DNA of 64,000 bases from Verrucomicrobiota bacterium (GTDB lineage: Bacteria > Verrucomicrobiota > Verrucomicrobiia > Limisphaerales > UBA1319). Each line of letters begins with the position of its first letter. Position 1 is the first letter of the stretch. The stretch lies in contig JAKLFB010000006.1 of the NCBI GenBank assembly GCA_022711435.1, forward strand, positions 1 to 64,000, given 5' to 3'. The position numbers and the translations under genes were made by a program. Shown here one piece after another: positions 54,655-64,000 of this stretch. Below the pieces are notes generated by a model. That model had not been told where the DNA came from, made no database searches, and saw nothing but the letters and a program-made list of their open reading frames with translations.

Positions 54655-57600
54655 CTACGGCACCTCCAAGATGAAAAAGCGTTGGGGAGTATCCAGTTGA
54701 ATCGTGTTGGTGACGCTGAAGCGGCCGTCCCAGCTGAAGGTGTCGGTGGCCAGTCGAGTCCAGCTGGCCAATGTCAGGGCCGCGTCGGTCGAGGTCAGCA
54801 TGTGGAATGTGCCGCCTGGAACACCGCCCGATCCACGCAGGATCAGGTCCGTCCCCGACTGGATCACCGACTCCACCTCCGGCTTCGGCTCGGGGGCAGC
54901 CGTGACCTTCAAGGTGCCATTGACGGCTAATCCTGACATGTCCCAGGCCAGGCCATCGCCCGGCGTTGCCGGCACAATGGCGTTGAACGCCCCGACATAG
55001 CTGGCCGCCTGGAAGAGCTGGACCGAATCGCCCAAGACCAGCGGCTCGCCGCCCGCGCCGCCGATGTTGAGCTGCAGCGTGCCGCCGAACGTCAAAGCGG
55101 TTACATTGACAATTCGATCGCTGACGGAAGCGAGGTCGGGGCCGAACTTATTGACATCCATGACCACGGTTCCGGCGAGCGTCAATGATTGGTTGATGTT
55201 GAGGTAAGTGACCGGGACCACCGGGTCGCCTGGAGACAGGGCGCCTTGGGCCTCAATGGCCACGGGGCTATTGATCGCGCCAAGGCCTCCCAGCGTGCCG
55301 CCCCGGGCAATCAGAGCGCCGCCTGTCTTGGCGCCCTCGATGTAGAGGACGCCGCCTTGGATGATCGTTGTGCCCGTGTTCGCCGCGTTTCCGTTCACGA
55401 ACAGCGCGCTGGTTCCGGTCTTGATCAGGTTGCCATTGCCTCCGATCTGGCCACCCAAGGTCAGCGAGCTGCCGCCAGCGTTGAAGACGCAGTCGCCATT
55501 CAAGGTCACCGGCCCGGCGATCGTATTGTCGCCCGACCCATTATTGATGGTGGCAGTGATGCCGTCTCCGTTCAAAAGGAACCGCTTGTCCCAAGGGGTC
55601 GTGGTGTTGTAGAGCTGGAGGGTGGCTCCCGCGGCCACCGTCAGCGTGGCGGAAGGATTCCCGAGGGATGTAGTCGTGGTTTCCACGCTCAGCATCCCTT
55701 GCTGGACATCGATGTTCGATAAAGCCGCATCGACGCTGGCGCCGACAAGCGAAACCTGGTTGGCGCCGGTCTTGATGATCGAGAAGGCGCTTCCGTCCGT
55801 GCTGAGCCGAGCCATGCCTCCCCGGATGTCCCACCGTCCGCTCCCGCCGAAAGTTGTGTTTCCGGTCAGGGTGACATTGCCCAGCGCGTTGATGTTATCC
55901 GGGCCGGTGTTAATGATTGCGCCTTGCCCATTGACGCCCGCGCCGGAAACCGAAATCGGCTCGGCGTTGAGGGTTTGACCATTCACATCCAAGGTTGCGC
56001 CGCTGCTGATGATCGTGGACCCCGCGTCGGCTCCCAACGCCGTGCCGCTCCCCGCCCTGAGGATTCCCTGGACGACACGCAACGGGCCCTCGTACGTGTT
56101 GGCTCCGCTCAGGCTCAGGACGCCCAGGCCATTCTTGGTCAATGGACCCGTGCCCGATATCGCGCTGCCAACGATCAGGTCATCGCTGCGGCTGAAGACC
56201 AGTTCGCCCTGGTTGACCAGATTGCCGGCGGGCAGATTGCCGGTAGTCCCATTCGTGCCGACCTGCAGTGTGCCGCCATGGATGGTTATGCCGCCGCTGA
56301 AATGATTGCTGCCGCCGTTGGCAATGATGAAAGTGCCGGCGCCGTCTTTCACCAGCTCGGCATTGCCCGTTAAATTGCCAGGGCCGACGAACGTGTAGTT
56401 CAAGGTCGAGTTGCTGACGAGGATCGCGCCCGGTTGCAGCGTGGTCGTCAGATTGACGATGCCGGAAGCGGCGCCGTCGCCAAATCGAACAGAATCGAGC
56501 GTCAGGAAGGCGGCGGGTGTCGTTCCAAAGGCCAGCCAGTTGGTGCTGGCCGCAATGTCCCAATCGCCGCTGGCGCTGGCGGTCCATGTGAGCGGTTTGG
56601 GCCCGTCGGTCAGGATCAACTCGACTGCGGCGTCGGCAGTATTGTGGGACAGATAGCCCTTGGTCGCGGGTGTGGGGACGGCCCCCAGGCCGAAGTTGAA
56701 GCCCTGGCCGCCAATGCTGCCGGAGTATTTGATGACCGTGAAACGAGCAGGATAGCTCTCGATCGCACCCACGGAAAGGATATCGATGTAGTTGGTATCG
56801 CCGCCGGTGCTCAAACTCATCACCTCGACGTTGGGCGCGACGCCGAGCGTCGCGACTGCCACCCGCGATCGATTGAGCGTCAGGGCGCCTATCCCCGGCG
56901 GCGCGGTTGTTTTGATGATCAGCGTGCCGTTGTCGGTTGACAGCGCGCCGGGATAGCTGAATCCGCCCGTGACACCCGAGACATCCAGGGTGGCGCTGTT
57001 GTTGACGGCGATTTGTCCGCTGCCGCTGATGGAGCCTCCGCCGATCAAAGCCAGCGTGCCCCCATCCACAGTCGTTGTGCCGGAATACGTGTTGGCACCA
57101 GTGAGGGTTTGGATGCCGCCGCCGATCTTTCTCAGGTTGACGGGGCCGAGGCCCTGGATCCCGATCGCGCCGGTCCCGTCCCGAATTATGCCCGCGAAAA
57201 AGGCCGATTGATCGTTGTCGCCCAGCGTGAGGGTCGACGGATTGACGCTATTGTTTTCCACAAACAAACCGGCCAGATTCGCGGCGCCTTCCGAGGAGAG
57301 TCCATTGATGGTCTCGTTGAATCCATTCAAGTCCAGCGTGCTGGTGCTTGCCGTCACCCCAGGGTAGCCGACAATGACATTGCCTTTGCCGAAGCCGTTC
57401 GGGATCACGTCATTCGTGCCCAGAACCAATCGGCCATGACCCGAGGTGCCGCCGGTCCGTCCCAGAATGGTCGTGTTGCCGGTCCAGTCGTTGTCCGAGC
57501 TGGCGAGGATCACCACCGTGGCGCCGCCGCCCACGTTGGCTGTCGAGCCGATGTCAAGGCTGAATGGGCCGGTGATCTTGCCTGCGATCGTGGCGCCGCC

Positions 57601-59697
57601 ACCTGCGGCATTGTTGGCGCCGCCGCCGCCCAGCCGAGCATCGCCGATCAAAGTGATCGTGCCCGTATAGAGGCTGCCGTTGCCCAGGCGAATCGCCCCC
57701 GTGTTCTCGGCGTCCGTGCCGATGCCCGCCATGAAGATGGCGTTCGTGAACGGCGTGGCACCCGAGATGCCGCTCGGAAATGCCTGTCCACCGGGGAAGA
57801 CATGCAGCGGGCCGGTGCCCCAGCCGTCCGGATTGGCGGTCCCGCCTTGCTCGCTGCCGGCCAGTTGAAAGCGGCCTTGCAAGATGTAAGTGCCGCCCGA
57901 ATAGGTGTTATGCCCGCGGAACTTCATCGAACTGCGGCCCGCCTTCACCACGGTCACTTTCCCGGCTCCATTGTCCGTCACGTTCGCGTCCACGTTCAAA
58001 GAGCCGGAGCTCTGGCTGGCGCTAAAAATGTTGAAAATCAACTCGCCGTCCGTGTCGGGGGCGCCCCCTGCCGTCAAGGACGCCTGCCCTTGGGTGAGCA
58101 ATTCGTCGCTGGCATCGATCTCCCAGGTGACAGACGATGAAGTGACGTTCCGCATGATCGCCCCGTAGCGGCCGAGGCGAAGCGTGTTGCCCACGCCGAT
58201 CACCACATTGCGTCCATTCGGATCCGGCGCTGCGCTGGCGGGAATGCTGCCAGCCGGGTCCGCCAATTGAAGCGTGTTCATGTCCACCGTGACCCCGGCG
58301 TTTTGGGCGGCGACCCGCACCGGACCGGTGGAGCTGCTGGTGTATCGCAGGTTGGTTGCGGGCGTCGCCGTGTCCGCCAGGATTTGGCCGGTGGCATAAT
58401 CCAGGTAGCCCGCATAGGCAACAATACCGCCGCTGGCATCCACGCTCGCCCAGTCCCTGGCCACCGAAAGGCCATTCAGAACTGTCCCATCCCCAACGCT
58501 CGCCCAGCCGCCGAGGATGCCATGAGTGTTGGGCGTCAGAGTAGTGATTTGCCCTGTGCCTCCGAGAGCCGATGGCCTGACAATGTTGACAACGCCGCCG
58601 GGCACGTGGCTGAGGGCGCCCAAGGCCATCTCGGCCGCGCCGCCGGCCTGGATTCTCGCCGGCCCGATATCAATGACAGTGCCGTGAAAGGCTTGGCCAT
58701 TGGCGTGGGTCCCGCTGACATTCATGACCAGCTCCGCATAACTCGTGTCCCCCAAACCAGCGTTCGCGCCGCCAAGCAACAACGCCGAGCTGCTCGAGAT
58801 GATATTCGCAGCCGGCGAATTCGAGTGCGAAAAATCGAGTGTGATGGTGCCGTTCCGGATCATCGTCGGCCCCGTGTAGCTGTTCGCTCCGGACAATGCC
58901 AGCGCGCCAAACCCGATCTTCGTCAGACCGCCTGTGCCCCCGTTGTCGGCAATGATCCCCCGATACGTCAGGGTGATGCCGTCGCCCACATGGAAGACAC
59001 CGGCCCCGCTCCCGGTGGGCGGCCCCAACGCCAATCCCCGATGCGGATCCAGTGTAAAGCTGGACGTGGGACGCAAAGCGCCGCCGTCGAGGACGATCCT
59101 GCCCGGCTCGACCGCCGCAGGAATGGCCCCCAGATTGGCGTCCGATGCGACGCTCAATGTGCCGGCGTTGACGGTGACTGGACCCCCAAAGGTGTTGGAT
59201 GCGGTCAAGGTCAGGCGCCCGCCACCGACCTTGGCGAGGCCCGCGCCAAGGCCGGAGATCGGGCCTCCAAGGATCAGAAAGCCATCGGTCACGACGCTGA
59301 CACTGCGCGTGGCGTTCAAGGCCAGCGGCAGATGGATCGACTGCAGCGTCACTACCTGGTTGTTGACAATGTCGCCCCCCAAGGCAAGGCTGTTTCCCCG
59401 CAGCGTGAACGCCCCTGCCGGACTCGTGATGGTGATACCGTCAAACAGGGTGTCGTTCGGGAAATTGTTGGTGTTGACCAGCCCGAGAGTCCCCCCGAAC
59501 AGGAGTCGATCCCCTGCCGCCGGAGCGATGTCGCCATCCCAGTTCACGCCGGTTTGCCAAAGAAAATCTGGCCCGCCTCCATCCCAGGCTTTATCGGCAG
59601 CCCTGAGGATCGGGCTGCACAGGAGCATGAAGGGCAATAGCACCCGCACGGTCGCAAAACCCGCCCGGGCGCAAGATGAAACGGTGATTCTCTTCAT
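54655..59697 (-). CDS. Large exported protein with autotransporter-associated beta-strand (PATR) repeats
   Basis: A 1,680-residue protein with a signal peptide (about residues 1-35, LLPFMLLCSPILRAADKAWDG). From about residue 60 to 1550 it is a beta-helix of PATR repeats with cores such as GLAKVGGGRLTLTASNTFGG, GLTKIGFGALALSGANSYTG, NLRKIGGGIQTLTGANTYSG and PLTKNGLGVLSLSGANTYEG. No autotransporter beta-barrel is present; the end is a short domain (LILRGSGGVPGGTFHMLTST...QRFFILEVP) like that of other exported proteins in the window. Such proteins are common in Verrucomicrobiota and probably surface-attached. ATG 59697 begins the signal peptide, so the longer frame to 59799 is rejected. Role: adhesion or surface structure, inferred. 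Confidence 0.85.
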   Translation of the reverse strand: MKRITVSSCARAGFATVRVLLPFMLLCSPILRAADKAWDGGGPDFLWQTGVNWDGDIAPAAGDRLLFGGTLGLVNTNNFPNDTLFDGITITSPAGAFTLRGNSLALGGDIVNNQVVTLQSIHLPLALNATRSVSVVTDGFLILGGPISGLGAGLAKVGGGRLTLTASNTFGGPVTVNAGTLSVASDANLGAIPAAVEPGRIVLDGGALRPTSSFTLDPHRGLALGPPTGSGAGVFHVGDGITLTYRGIIADNGGTGGLTKIGFGALALSGANSYTGPTMIRNGTITLDFSHSNSPAANIISSSSALLLGGANAGLGDTSYAELVMNVSGTHANGQAFHGTVIDIGPARIQAGGAAEMALGALSHVPGGVVNIVRPSALGGTGQITTLTPNTHGILGGWASVGDGTVLNGLSVARDWASVDASGGIVAYAGYLDYATGQILADTATPATNLRYTSSSTGPVRVAAQNAGVTVDMNTLQLADPAGSIPASAAPDPNGRNVVIGVGNTLRLGRYGAIMRNVTSSSVTWEIDASDELLTQGQASLTAGGAPDTDGELIFNIFSASQSSGSLNVDANVTDNGAGKVTVVKAGRSSMKFRGHNTYSGGTYILQGRFQLAGSEQGGTANPDGWGTGPLHVFPGGQAFPSGISGATPFTNAIFMAGIGTDAENTGAIRLGNGSLYTGTITLIGDARLGGGGANNAAGGGATIAGKITGPFSLDIGSTANVGGGATVVILASSDNDWTGNTTILGRTGGTSGHGRLVLGTNDVIPNGFGKGNVIVGYPGVTASTSTLDLNGFNETINGLSSEGAANLAGLFVENNSVNPSTLTLGDNDQSAFFAGIIRDGTGAIGIQGLGPVNLRKIGGGIQTLTGANTYSGTTTVDGGTLALIGGGSISGSGQIAVNNSATLDVSGVTGGFSYPGALSTDNGTLIIKTTAPPGIGALTLNRSRVAVATLGVAPNVEVMSLSTGGDTNYIDILSVGAIESYPARFTVIKYSGSIGGQGFNFGLGAVPTPATKGYLSHNTADAAVELILTDGPKPLTWTASASGDWDIAASTNWLAFGTTPAAFLTLDSVRFGDGAASGIVNLTTTLQPGAILVSNSTLNYTFVGPGNLTGNAELVKDGAGTFIIANGGSNHFSGGITIHGGTLQVGTNGTTGNLPAGNLVNQGELVFSRSDDLIVGSAISGTGPLTKNGLGVLSLSGANTYEGPLRVVQGILRAGSGTALGADAGSTIISSGATLDVNGQTLNAEPISVSGAGVNGQGAIINTGPDNINALGNVTLTGNTTFGGSGRWDIRGGMARLSTDGSAFSIIKTGANQVSLVGASVDAALSNIDVQQGMLSVETTTTSLGNPSATLTVAAGATLQLYNTTTPWDKRFLLNGDGITATINNGSGDNTIAGPVTLNGDCVFNAGGSSLTLGGQIGGNGNLIKTGTSALFVNGNAANTGTTIIQGGVLYIEGAKTGGALIARGGTLGGLGAINSPVAIEAQGALSPGDPVVPVTYLNINQSLTLAGTVVMDVNKFGPDLASVSDRIVNVTALTFGGTLQLNIGGAGGEPLVLGDSVQLFQAASYVGAFNAIVPATPGDGLAWDMSGLAVNGTLKVTAAPEPKPEVESVIQSGTDLILRGSGGVPGGTFHMLTSTDAALTLASWTRLATDTFSWDGRFSVTNTIQLDTPQRFFILEVP

Positions 59698-59867
59698 AGG
59701 CTGCTGGTGGATTGAATCCTTCTCGAATCCTTCATTCGGCATCGCGCCAAATCCAGTGACCGGATCAAAGGACAGGCTGAAGTAGTAAGAATTACTCATA
59801 AGATCCGCAAAGGCAAGCTGATAGTTGATGCATTGACATCCCGAACCGCGCCAGCGCTAATGGATTC

Positions 59868-61640
59868 ATGGTAAAGGATGCATTTCGACCGCGGTGGATC
59901 GGGGCGCTCTTGATCGGGATCGTTCCGTGGGCTTACGGGGATCCGGTCCTGTCGATCGCGCATCGGGGCAACTCGCTGTTCGCGCCCGAGAACACGCTGG
60001 CCGCATTCTCCGCGGCGCAGGGCGCGGCGGATCTGGTCGAAACGGATGCCCGGCTCAGCGCCGACGGCACGCTAGTCCTGATGCATGACAGCAAGGTGGA
60101 CCGGACGACGGATGGGGCCGGCACGGTCGCCGGCAAGACGGTTGCCCAGCTCAAGCTGCTCGACGCAGGCTCGTGGTTCTCGCCTGCCTTTGCCGGGGAG
60201 CGCGTCCCCACGCTCGAGGAGATGATCACCCTCACCCTGCCCTTCGCCACGCCGTTGATCGAACGAAAAGACGGGCCGGCTTCGGCCTATGTGGATGAGC
60301 TTCGGCGGCTCGGGGCCGTCGAGAAGGTGGTTGTCCAGGCGTTCGACTGGGAGTTTTTGAAGTCAGTGCACGCGCTCGAGCCAGCCATCCGCCTGGGCGC
60401 GCTGGGCAGCGGCCCCTTGACCCCCGCCAAGCTGATCGAGATCGCCGCTTCGGGAGCAACCATGGTGGCGTGGGAAAAATCCGGCGTCACGGCCGCCGAG
60501 GTCGCACTCGCCCACAACGCCGGGCTGTCCTTGTTCGTTTGGACGGCCGATGGCGTCGAGATCAAGAAATTCATCGACATGGGAGTGGACGGGATTATTT
60601 CCAACGATCCGGGGCTTGTGAAGCGGTGGGAGCAAGGAACAACCAACACCCCTGCTCGATTCAGGGACGGCCTCGTCGCTTACTGGAAGATGGACGACGG
60701 GCTCGCGGATCCGTTTGCGACGACGGTGGGCGACAGCGCGGGCAGCAACCCGGGCACTCTGACGCGTAAGGACGGTGCATCTCATTGGGCCGATGGCGCG
60801 TGGGCGCAGTTCGGGGGCAGCCTTCACCTCGATGGCGCAACCGCCTTCGTCTCTATCCCCCCGACGGAAAGCCTCGATCTGAACGCTCGCGAGATGACCT
60901 TCTCGGCATGGGTGCGCCTGGCGACGCTGCCATCGGCGATGAGCACGAGCTACGGCGCGATCTTCGACTCGACGACCGACTGCTACGTGCTCTACCTCGA
61001 CCGGGGCAATCGGGAGTTGAGGTTCAAGGTCACCGACGCCAGCGGTCAAGCTGCGCGGCCCGGGATTCCCGAGGCATCGCTGTGCACGGACCAGTGGCTC
61101 CATGTCGCGGCGACTTACTCCGGCGCCGCGGGCCCCGTCTCCGGCCAGGCCACCATCTACCTGGATGGCGAACCCGGAGACGTCCACACCGGACACGATG
61201 GCAGCGCTCCGGTCGGCCTGACCGGCCAGGTCAAGACAGGCCAGTGGGCTGCCATGGGCCGGGAAGGCCCCTCCGGCGGGAACGATTTCGACGGCTTTGT
61301 GGATGATGTGGCGATCTGGCGCCGTTCGCTTTCGCCGGACGAAGTGGCTCTGCTGTATCGAGGCGGGCAAATGGGATTGAGCTTAAGCGACCTCATCAGC
61401 GAGACCACCAAACTCATCGAGCCTCGGGCGGTTCGCGTCTCGACCGCCGCCGAGCTCGAGATCGAGTTTGTCTGCGCCGGGCCGTGGAAGGCGTTCCGTT
61501 TGCTGCGCTCGGGCACGGTCAGCGGGCCGTTCGCTCCCGTGCCGGGGATCGGGCCCGCGGCGCTGGGCGACGGCCTCTACAAGTTCGTTTGTCCGCTCGA
61601 GAACGATGCCCGCGCGTTCTACCGAATCGCCGGCGAGTGA
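59868..61640 (+). CDS. Glycerophosphodiester phosphodiesterase fused to a LamG domain, exported
   Basis: A 590-residue protein. Signal peptide: about residues 1-24. The GDPD domain (25-255) has AHRGNSLFAPENTLAAF, VETDARLSADGTLVLMHDSKVDRTTDG and the later VWTADGVEIKKFIDMGVDGIISNDP. In place of the usual ELK, PLIERKDG carries the second Glu. A LamG domain follows (about 270-490: MTFSAWVRLATL, QWLHVAATYSGAAG, GFVDDVAIWRRSL), then a tail FRLLRSGTVSGPFAPV...RAFYRIAGE similar to other exported proteins here. It likely releases glycerol phosphate from glycerophosphodiesters such as deacylated lipids, anchored to polysaccharide by LamG. Divergent from the PATR gene with 170 bases between. Confidence 0.9.
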   Translation: MVKDAFRPRWIGALLIGIVPWAYGDPVLSIAHRGNSLFAPENTLAAFSAAQGAADLVETDARLSADGTLVLMHDSKVDRTTDGAGTVAGKTVAQLKLLDAGSWFSPAFAGERVPTLEEMITLTLPFATPLIERKDGPASAYVDELRRLGAVEKVVVQAFDWEFLKSVHALEPAIRLGALGSGPLTPAKLIEIAASGATMVAWEKSGVTAAEVALAHNAGLSLFVWTADGVEIKKFIDMGVDGIISNDPGLVKRWEQGTTNTPARFRDGLVAYWKMDDGLADPFATTVGDSAGSNPGTLTRKDGASHWADGAWAQFGGSLHLDGATAFVSIPPTESLDLNAREMTFSAWVRLATLPSAMSTSYGAIFDSTTDCYVLYLDRGNRELRFKVTDASGQAARPGIPEASLCTDQWLHVAATYSGAAGPVSGQATIYLDGEPGDVHTGHDGSAPVGLTGQVKTGQWAAMGREGPSGGNDFDGFVDDVAIWRRSLSPDEVALLYRGGQMGLSLSDLISETTKLIEPRAVRVSTAAELEIEFVCAGPWKAFRLLRSGTVSGPFAPVPGIGPAALGDGLYKFVCPLENDARAFYRIAGE

Positions 61641-61789
61641 ACTGACACGTATCCCAGGGGACTCCGGGGCGGATCCGCCCGCAGCGGCTGCACCCGCCGG
61701 ACGGTCGTCCGCAGCGAATCGCAAAGGCGGTCGGCGACCGGATGCGGGCACCGACGATGCCATGAATATCTTTTGCGCACGATAACGCT

Positions 61790-61996
61790 ATGATCGGACC
61801 CTACCAATACACGACAGAGTGGCTGAAAGAGCGGTTCTACACGTCCGGCGAGGCCGCCACACAGCGCATCCAGGCCTCGATCGATCGGCACGTCCAAGAG
61901 GGATGGGAGCTGTTCGAGTGCCATCCGATCGCCACTGCCTCCGTGTGGCAGTGGACGATTCTGATTTTCCGGCGCCCCCACGAGAGGACACAGTAA
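61790..61996 (+). CDS. DUF4177-like small protein
   Basis: A 68-residue protein with the DUF4177-like pattern: YQYTTEWLKERF, ASIDRHVQEGWELFECHPIA, and a last strand WQWTILIFRRP. Such proteins form small beta-sandwiches of unknown function. There is no signal peptide. It is placed between the GDPD fusion and the kinase on the same strand; the 5' spacing of 149 bases suggests its own promoter, though none is obvious. Shadow frames on the minus strand cross it. Confidence 0.6.
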   Translation: MIGPYQYTTEWLKERFYTSGEAATQRIQASIDRHVQEGWELFECHPIATASVWQWTILIFRRPHERTQ

Positions 61997-62201
61997 ATAC
62001 AGGACATGCCGCTGTTGTACGCCCTGGAACTGGGTGAGGATGTTGGTTATGCCCTCCGTCGCGGTGCCATCGCCACCGACTTCGACCGATTGCCAGGACA
62101 CTTGCTTTGAGCCAGTCGCAATCCTCATCACGTGAATGCTCCGGCTGGCCCTTTTTCTTCCCGAATCTCGCTTTATGGGGTAAAAGAACAATCGTCATCC
62201 C

Positions 62202-64000
62202 ATGCCCACGAGCGAATCGCACCAGCGGGAAGCCGCCTTCTTTGACGCGGCGATGGACCTGCCGCCCGAGCAGCGCGCGGCCTACCTCGATCAAGCCTGC
62301 GGCGAGGACACGGCACTGCGCCAGCGCATCGAGTCCCTGCTCAAAGCGAGCGAGTCCCAGTGTGGGTTTCTCGACCCGCCCACGGATCCGGGACTGCGCC
62401 CGGCTCTCCACCCCACCGTGCCGCCCATTGAAAAGCCGGGCGACCGGATTGGCCGCTACAAACTGCTGCAGCAGATTGGCGAAGGCGGCTGCGGGATGGT
62501 CTATATGGCGGAACAGGAAGAACCCGTCTTTCGCCGCGTCGCCCTCAAGGTTATCAAGCTGGGCATGGACACCCAGTCCGTGATTGCCCGATTCGAGGCC
62601 GAGCGGCAGGCCCTGGCGCTGATGGATCATCCGAACATTGCCAAAGTGTTCGATGCTGGCGCGACGGAGACCGGCCGCCCCTACTTTGTCATGGAACTGG
62701 TCCGCGGGATCAAGATCACCGACTTCTGCGACGAGAAGAAGCTTTCCCCCGGGGCCCGGCTTGACTTGTTCATCCAGGTCTGCCAGGCCGTCCAGCACGC
62801 GCACCAGAAGGGGATCATCCATCGGGACCTCAAGCCTTCGAATATTCTGGTGAGCGTGAACGACGGCAGGATGGTGCCCAAGATCATTGACTTTGGCATC
62901 GCCAAAGCCGCCAGCGGCCAGAAGCTCACCGACAAAACAGTGTTCACGGCTTTCGAACAGTTCATCGGAACGCCCGCCTACATGAGTCCCGAGCAGGCGG
63001 TGCTCACGAATGTGGACATTGACACGCGCAGCGACATTTACGCGCTGGGCGTGCTGCTCTACGAACTGCTGACCGGCAAAACACCGTTCGATCCCAAGGA
63101 GTTGCTCTCGATTGGTCTGGATGAGATGCGCCGCACCATCCGGGAAACCGAACCGCTGCGTCCCTCGACGCGGGTGAGCACGCTGTCCGGGCAGGAGTTG
63201 ACCACCACGGCACAACGGCGCGGCCTGGAGGCGCCCAAGCTGGCCAGCGAACTCCGCGGCGATCTGGACTGGATCGTGATGAAGTGCCTGGAGAAGGATC
63301 GGGCGCGACGGTACGAGACGGCCAACGGCCTGGCGATGGACATTCAACGGCATCTGGAGAATGAGCCGGTGGTGGCGCGTCCGCCCAGCGCGGTGTATCG
63401 CTTCCGGAAATTGGTTCGGCGGAACAAATTGGCGTTTGTGGCCGCCGGCGCCATCGCCGGCGCTTTGCTCATCGGCTTGAGCGTTTCCACCTGGATGTTC
63501 TTTGCGGAAAAGGCCGCCCGCCAGCGTGCTGTCGCAGCGGAGCGAGACCAAATGCTTCTGCGGCAACAAGCCGACATTGCCCGAACGAACGAAGCGACGC
63601 TTCGGCTGCAAGCCCAAGCCGCCCAGCGGAGCGAAGCCGCGCTCCGCGTGGAAGCGGAAACGGCACGTACGAATGAGGCGAAGCTGCGCCTTCAGGCCCA
63701 AGCCGGCGAGAAAAAGGCCGAGACCGAAGCCGCCAAGAGCCGGATGGTGGCGCAATTCCTCAAGGACATGCTCCAGAGCATCCGTCCGTCCGTCGCGCTC
63801 GGTCGAGACACGACCGTGATCCGGGAGATGCTGGACCAAACCGCCGCGCGGGTGGGGCAGGACCTGGCCGACCAGCCGGAGGTGCAGGCGGATTTGCAGA
63901 CCACGATCGCGGAGGTTTATCGGGCGATTGGAAAGGGCGAGCAGGCCGAGAGGATTCAGCGCGGAGCCTTGGCGACGCGGCAGGGCGCGCGGGGCCGCGG
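62202..64000 (+). CDS. Transmembrane serine/threonine protein kinase (3' end outside the window)
   Basis: The frame begins MPTSESHQREAAFFDAAMDL and runs off the window with no stop after 599 codons. A helical preamble (about 1-75) typical of planctomycete/verrucomicrobial Hanks kinases precedes the kinase domain (about 86-400). The glycine loop is GEGGCGMVY (93-101), the ATP lysine is K116 in VALK, the catalytic loop is HRDLKPSN (207-214), DFG starts at D230, and GTPAYMSPEQ is the activation segment. A transmembrane helix lies near 410-430 (FVAAGAIAGALLIGLSVSTW), followed by coiled-coil Gln/Ala/Glu-rich sequence and the start of what is probably a tetratricopeptide tail. The start has a weak ribosome-binding site; no ECF sigma-factor gene precedes it. 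Confidence 0.9.
   Translation, partial: MPTSESHQREAAFFDAAMDLPPEQRAAYLDQACGEDTALRQRIESLLKASESQCGFLDPPTDPGLRPALHPTVPPIEKPGDRIGRYKLLQQIGEGGCGMVYMAEQEEPVFRRVALKVIKLGMDTQSVIARFEAERQALALMDHPNIAKVFDAGATETGRPYFVMELVRGIKITDFCDEKKLSPGARLDLFIQVCQAVQHAHQKGIIHRDLKPSNILVSVNDGRMVPKIIDFGIAKAASGQKLTDKTVFTAFEQFIGTPAYMSPEQAVLTNVDIDTRSDIYALGVLLYELLTGKTPFDPKELLSIGLDEMRRTIRETEPLRPSTRVSTLSGQELTTTAQRRGLEAPKLASELRGDLDWIVMKCLEKDRARRYETANGLAMDIQRHLENEPVVARPPSAVYRFRKLVRRNKLAFVAAGAIAGALLIGLSVSTWMFFAEKAARQRAVAAERDQMLLRQQADIARTNEATLRLQAQAAQRSEAALRVEAETARTNEAKLRLQAQAGEKKAETEAAKSRMVAQFLKDMLQSIRPSVALGRDTTVIREMLDQTAARVGQDLADQPEVQADLQTTIAEVYRAIGKGEQAERIQRGALATRQGARGR

Noticed and set aside
61619..62191. 190-codon minus frame over the DUF4177-like gene and spacer
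   Set aside because: It crosses the end of the GDPD gene and the DUF4177-like gene in antisense and has low-information composition. A short piece (VSWQSVEVGGDGTATEGITN) looks protein-like but could not be assigned.

Overview
The window looks like chromosome of a high-GC member of the Verrucomicrobiota, probably near the Limisphaerales/Pedosphaera lineage. This is inferred from gene content, not from rRNA. The signs are two prepilin-like proteins with the [22 protein letters not shown] signature, twin-arginine Gfo/Idh/MocA oxidoreductases, many exported glycosidases, an autotransporter-type beta-strand repeat protein, a giant repeat protein, and an integrase fragment ending in the RHYRELV motif common in this group. 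Genes lie on both strands with short spacers. There is no rRNA, no CRISPR array and no replication origin; one tRNA gene is present.

Layout. 0.2-4.7 kb (+): prepilin-like protein, DUF4038 glycosidase, larB and larC (nickel-pincer cofactor). 4.8-6.7 kb (-): NIPSNAP protein, folB, HAD-like protein. 6.8-27.1 kb (-): one gene of 6,767 codons, a secreted mosaic of PPC-like, Ig-like, three seven-bladed FG-GAP propellers, LamG, CARDB, Calx-beta and cadherin-like domains; it fills about a third of the window. 27.3-30.5 kb: tRNA-Pro(GGG) followed by a decayed island with an integrase remnant, a small HTH protein, a frameshifted Y1-transposase remnant and small hypothetical genes in more A/T-rich DNA. 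30.5-41 kb: GH2 enzyme, ChbG/HpnK-type deacetylase, LamG protein, second prepilin-like protein and a six-hairpin glycosidase. 41-45.3 kb (-): a compact housekeeping run CHAD-sixA-HIT-phoH-ybeY-recO with two 4-base overlaps. 45.5-49.7 kb (+): FKBP isomerase, Gfo/Idh/MocA protein, HEAT-repeat protein, metallophosphoesterase. 50-54.6 kb: a small sugar/uronate locus (Gfo/Idh/MocA, GH28, unknown TIM-barrel-like protein) ending in a collapsed Gfo/Idh plus enolase-superfamily ruin. 54.7-64 kb: autotransporter-repeat protein, GDPD-LamG fusion, DUF4177-like protein, and a Ser/Thr kinase cut by the window edge.

Function. The exported enzymes (DUF4038, GH2, GH65-like, GH28, ChbG/HpnK) suggest a polysaccharide degrader. 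The Gfo/Idh proteins probably handle released sugars. The giant protein, the LamG protein, the PATR protein and the GDPD fusion have related C-terminal tails ending in or near F-Y-R, which suggests a shared surface or secretion module.

Most notable: a pair of 272-273 bp MITE-like elements with 30-bp terminal inverted repeats about 15 kb apart; the tandem triplication of a whole propeller module in the giant gene, with a LamG domain inserted inside a fourth, propeller-less module; and the Gfo/Idh-enolase deletion ruin. I did not find a convincing new defence or biosynthetic system.
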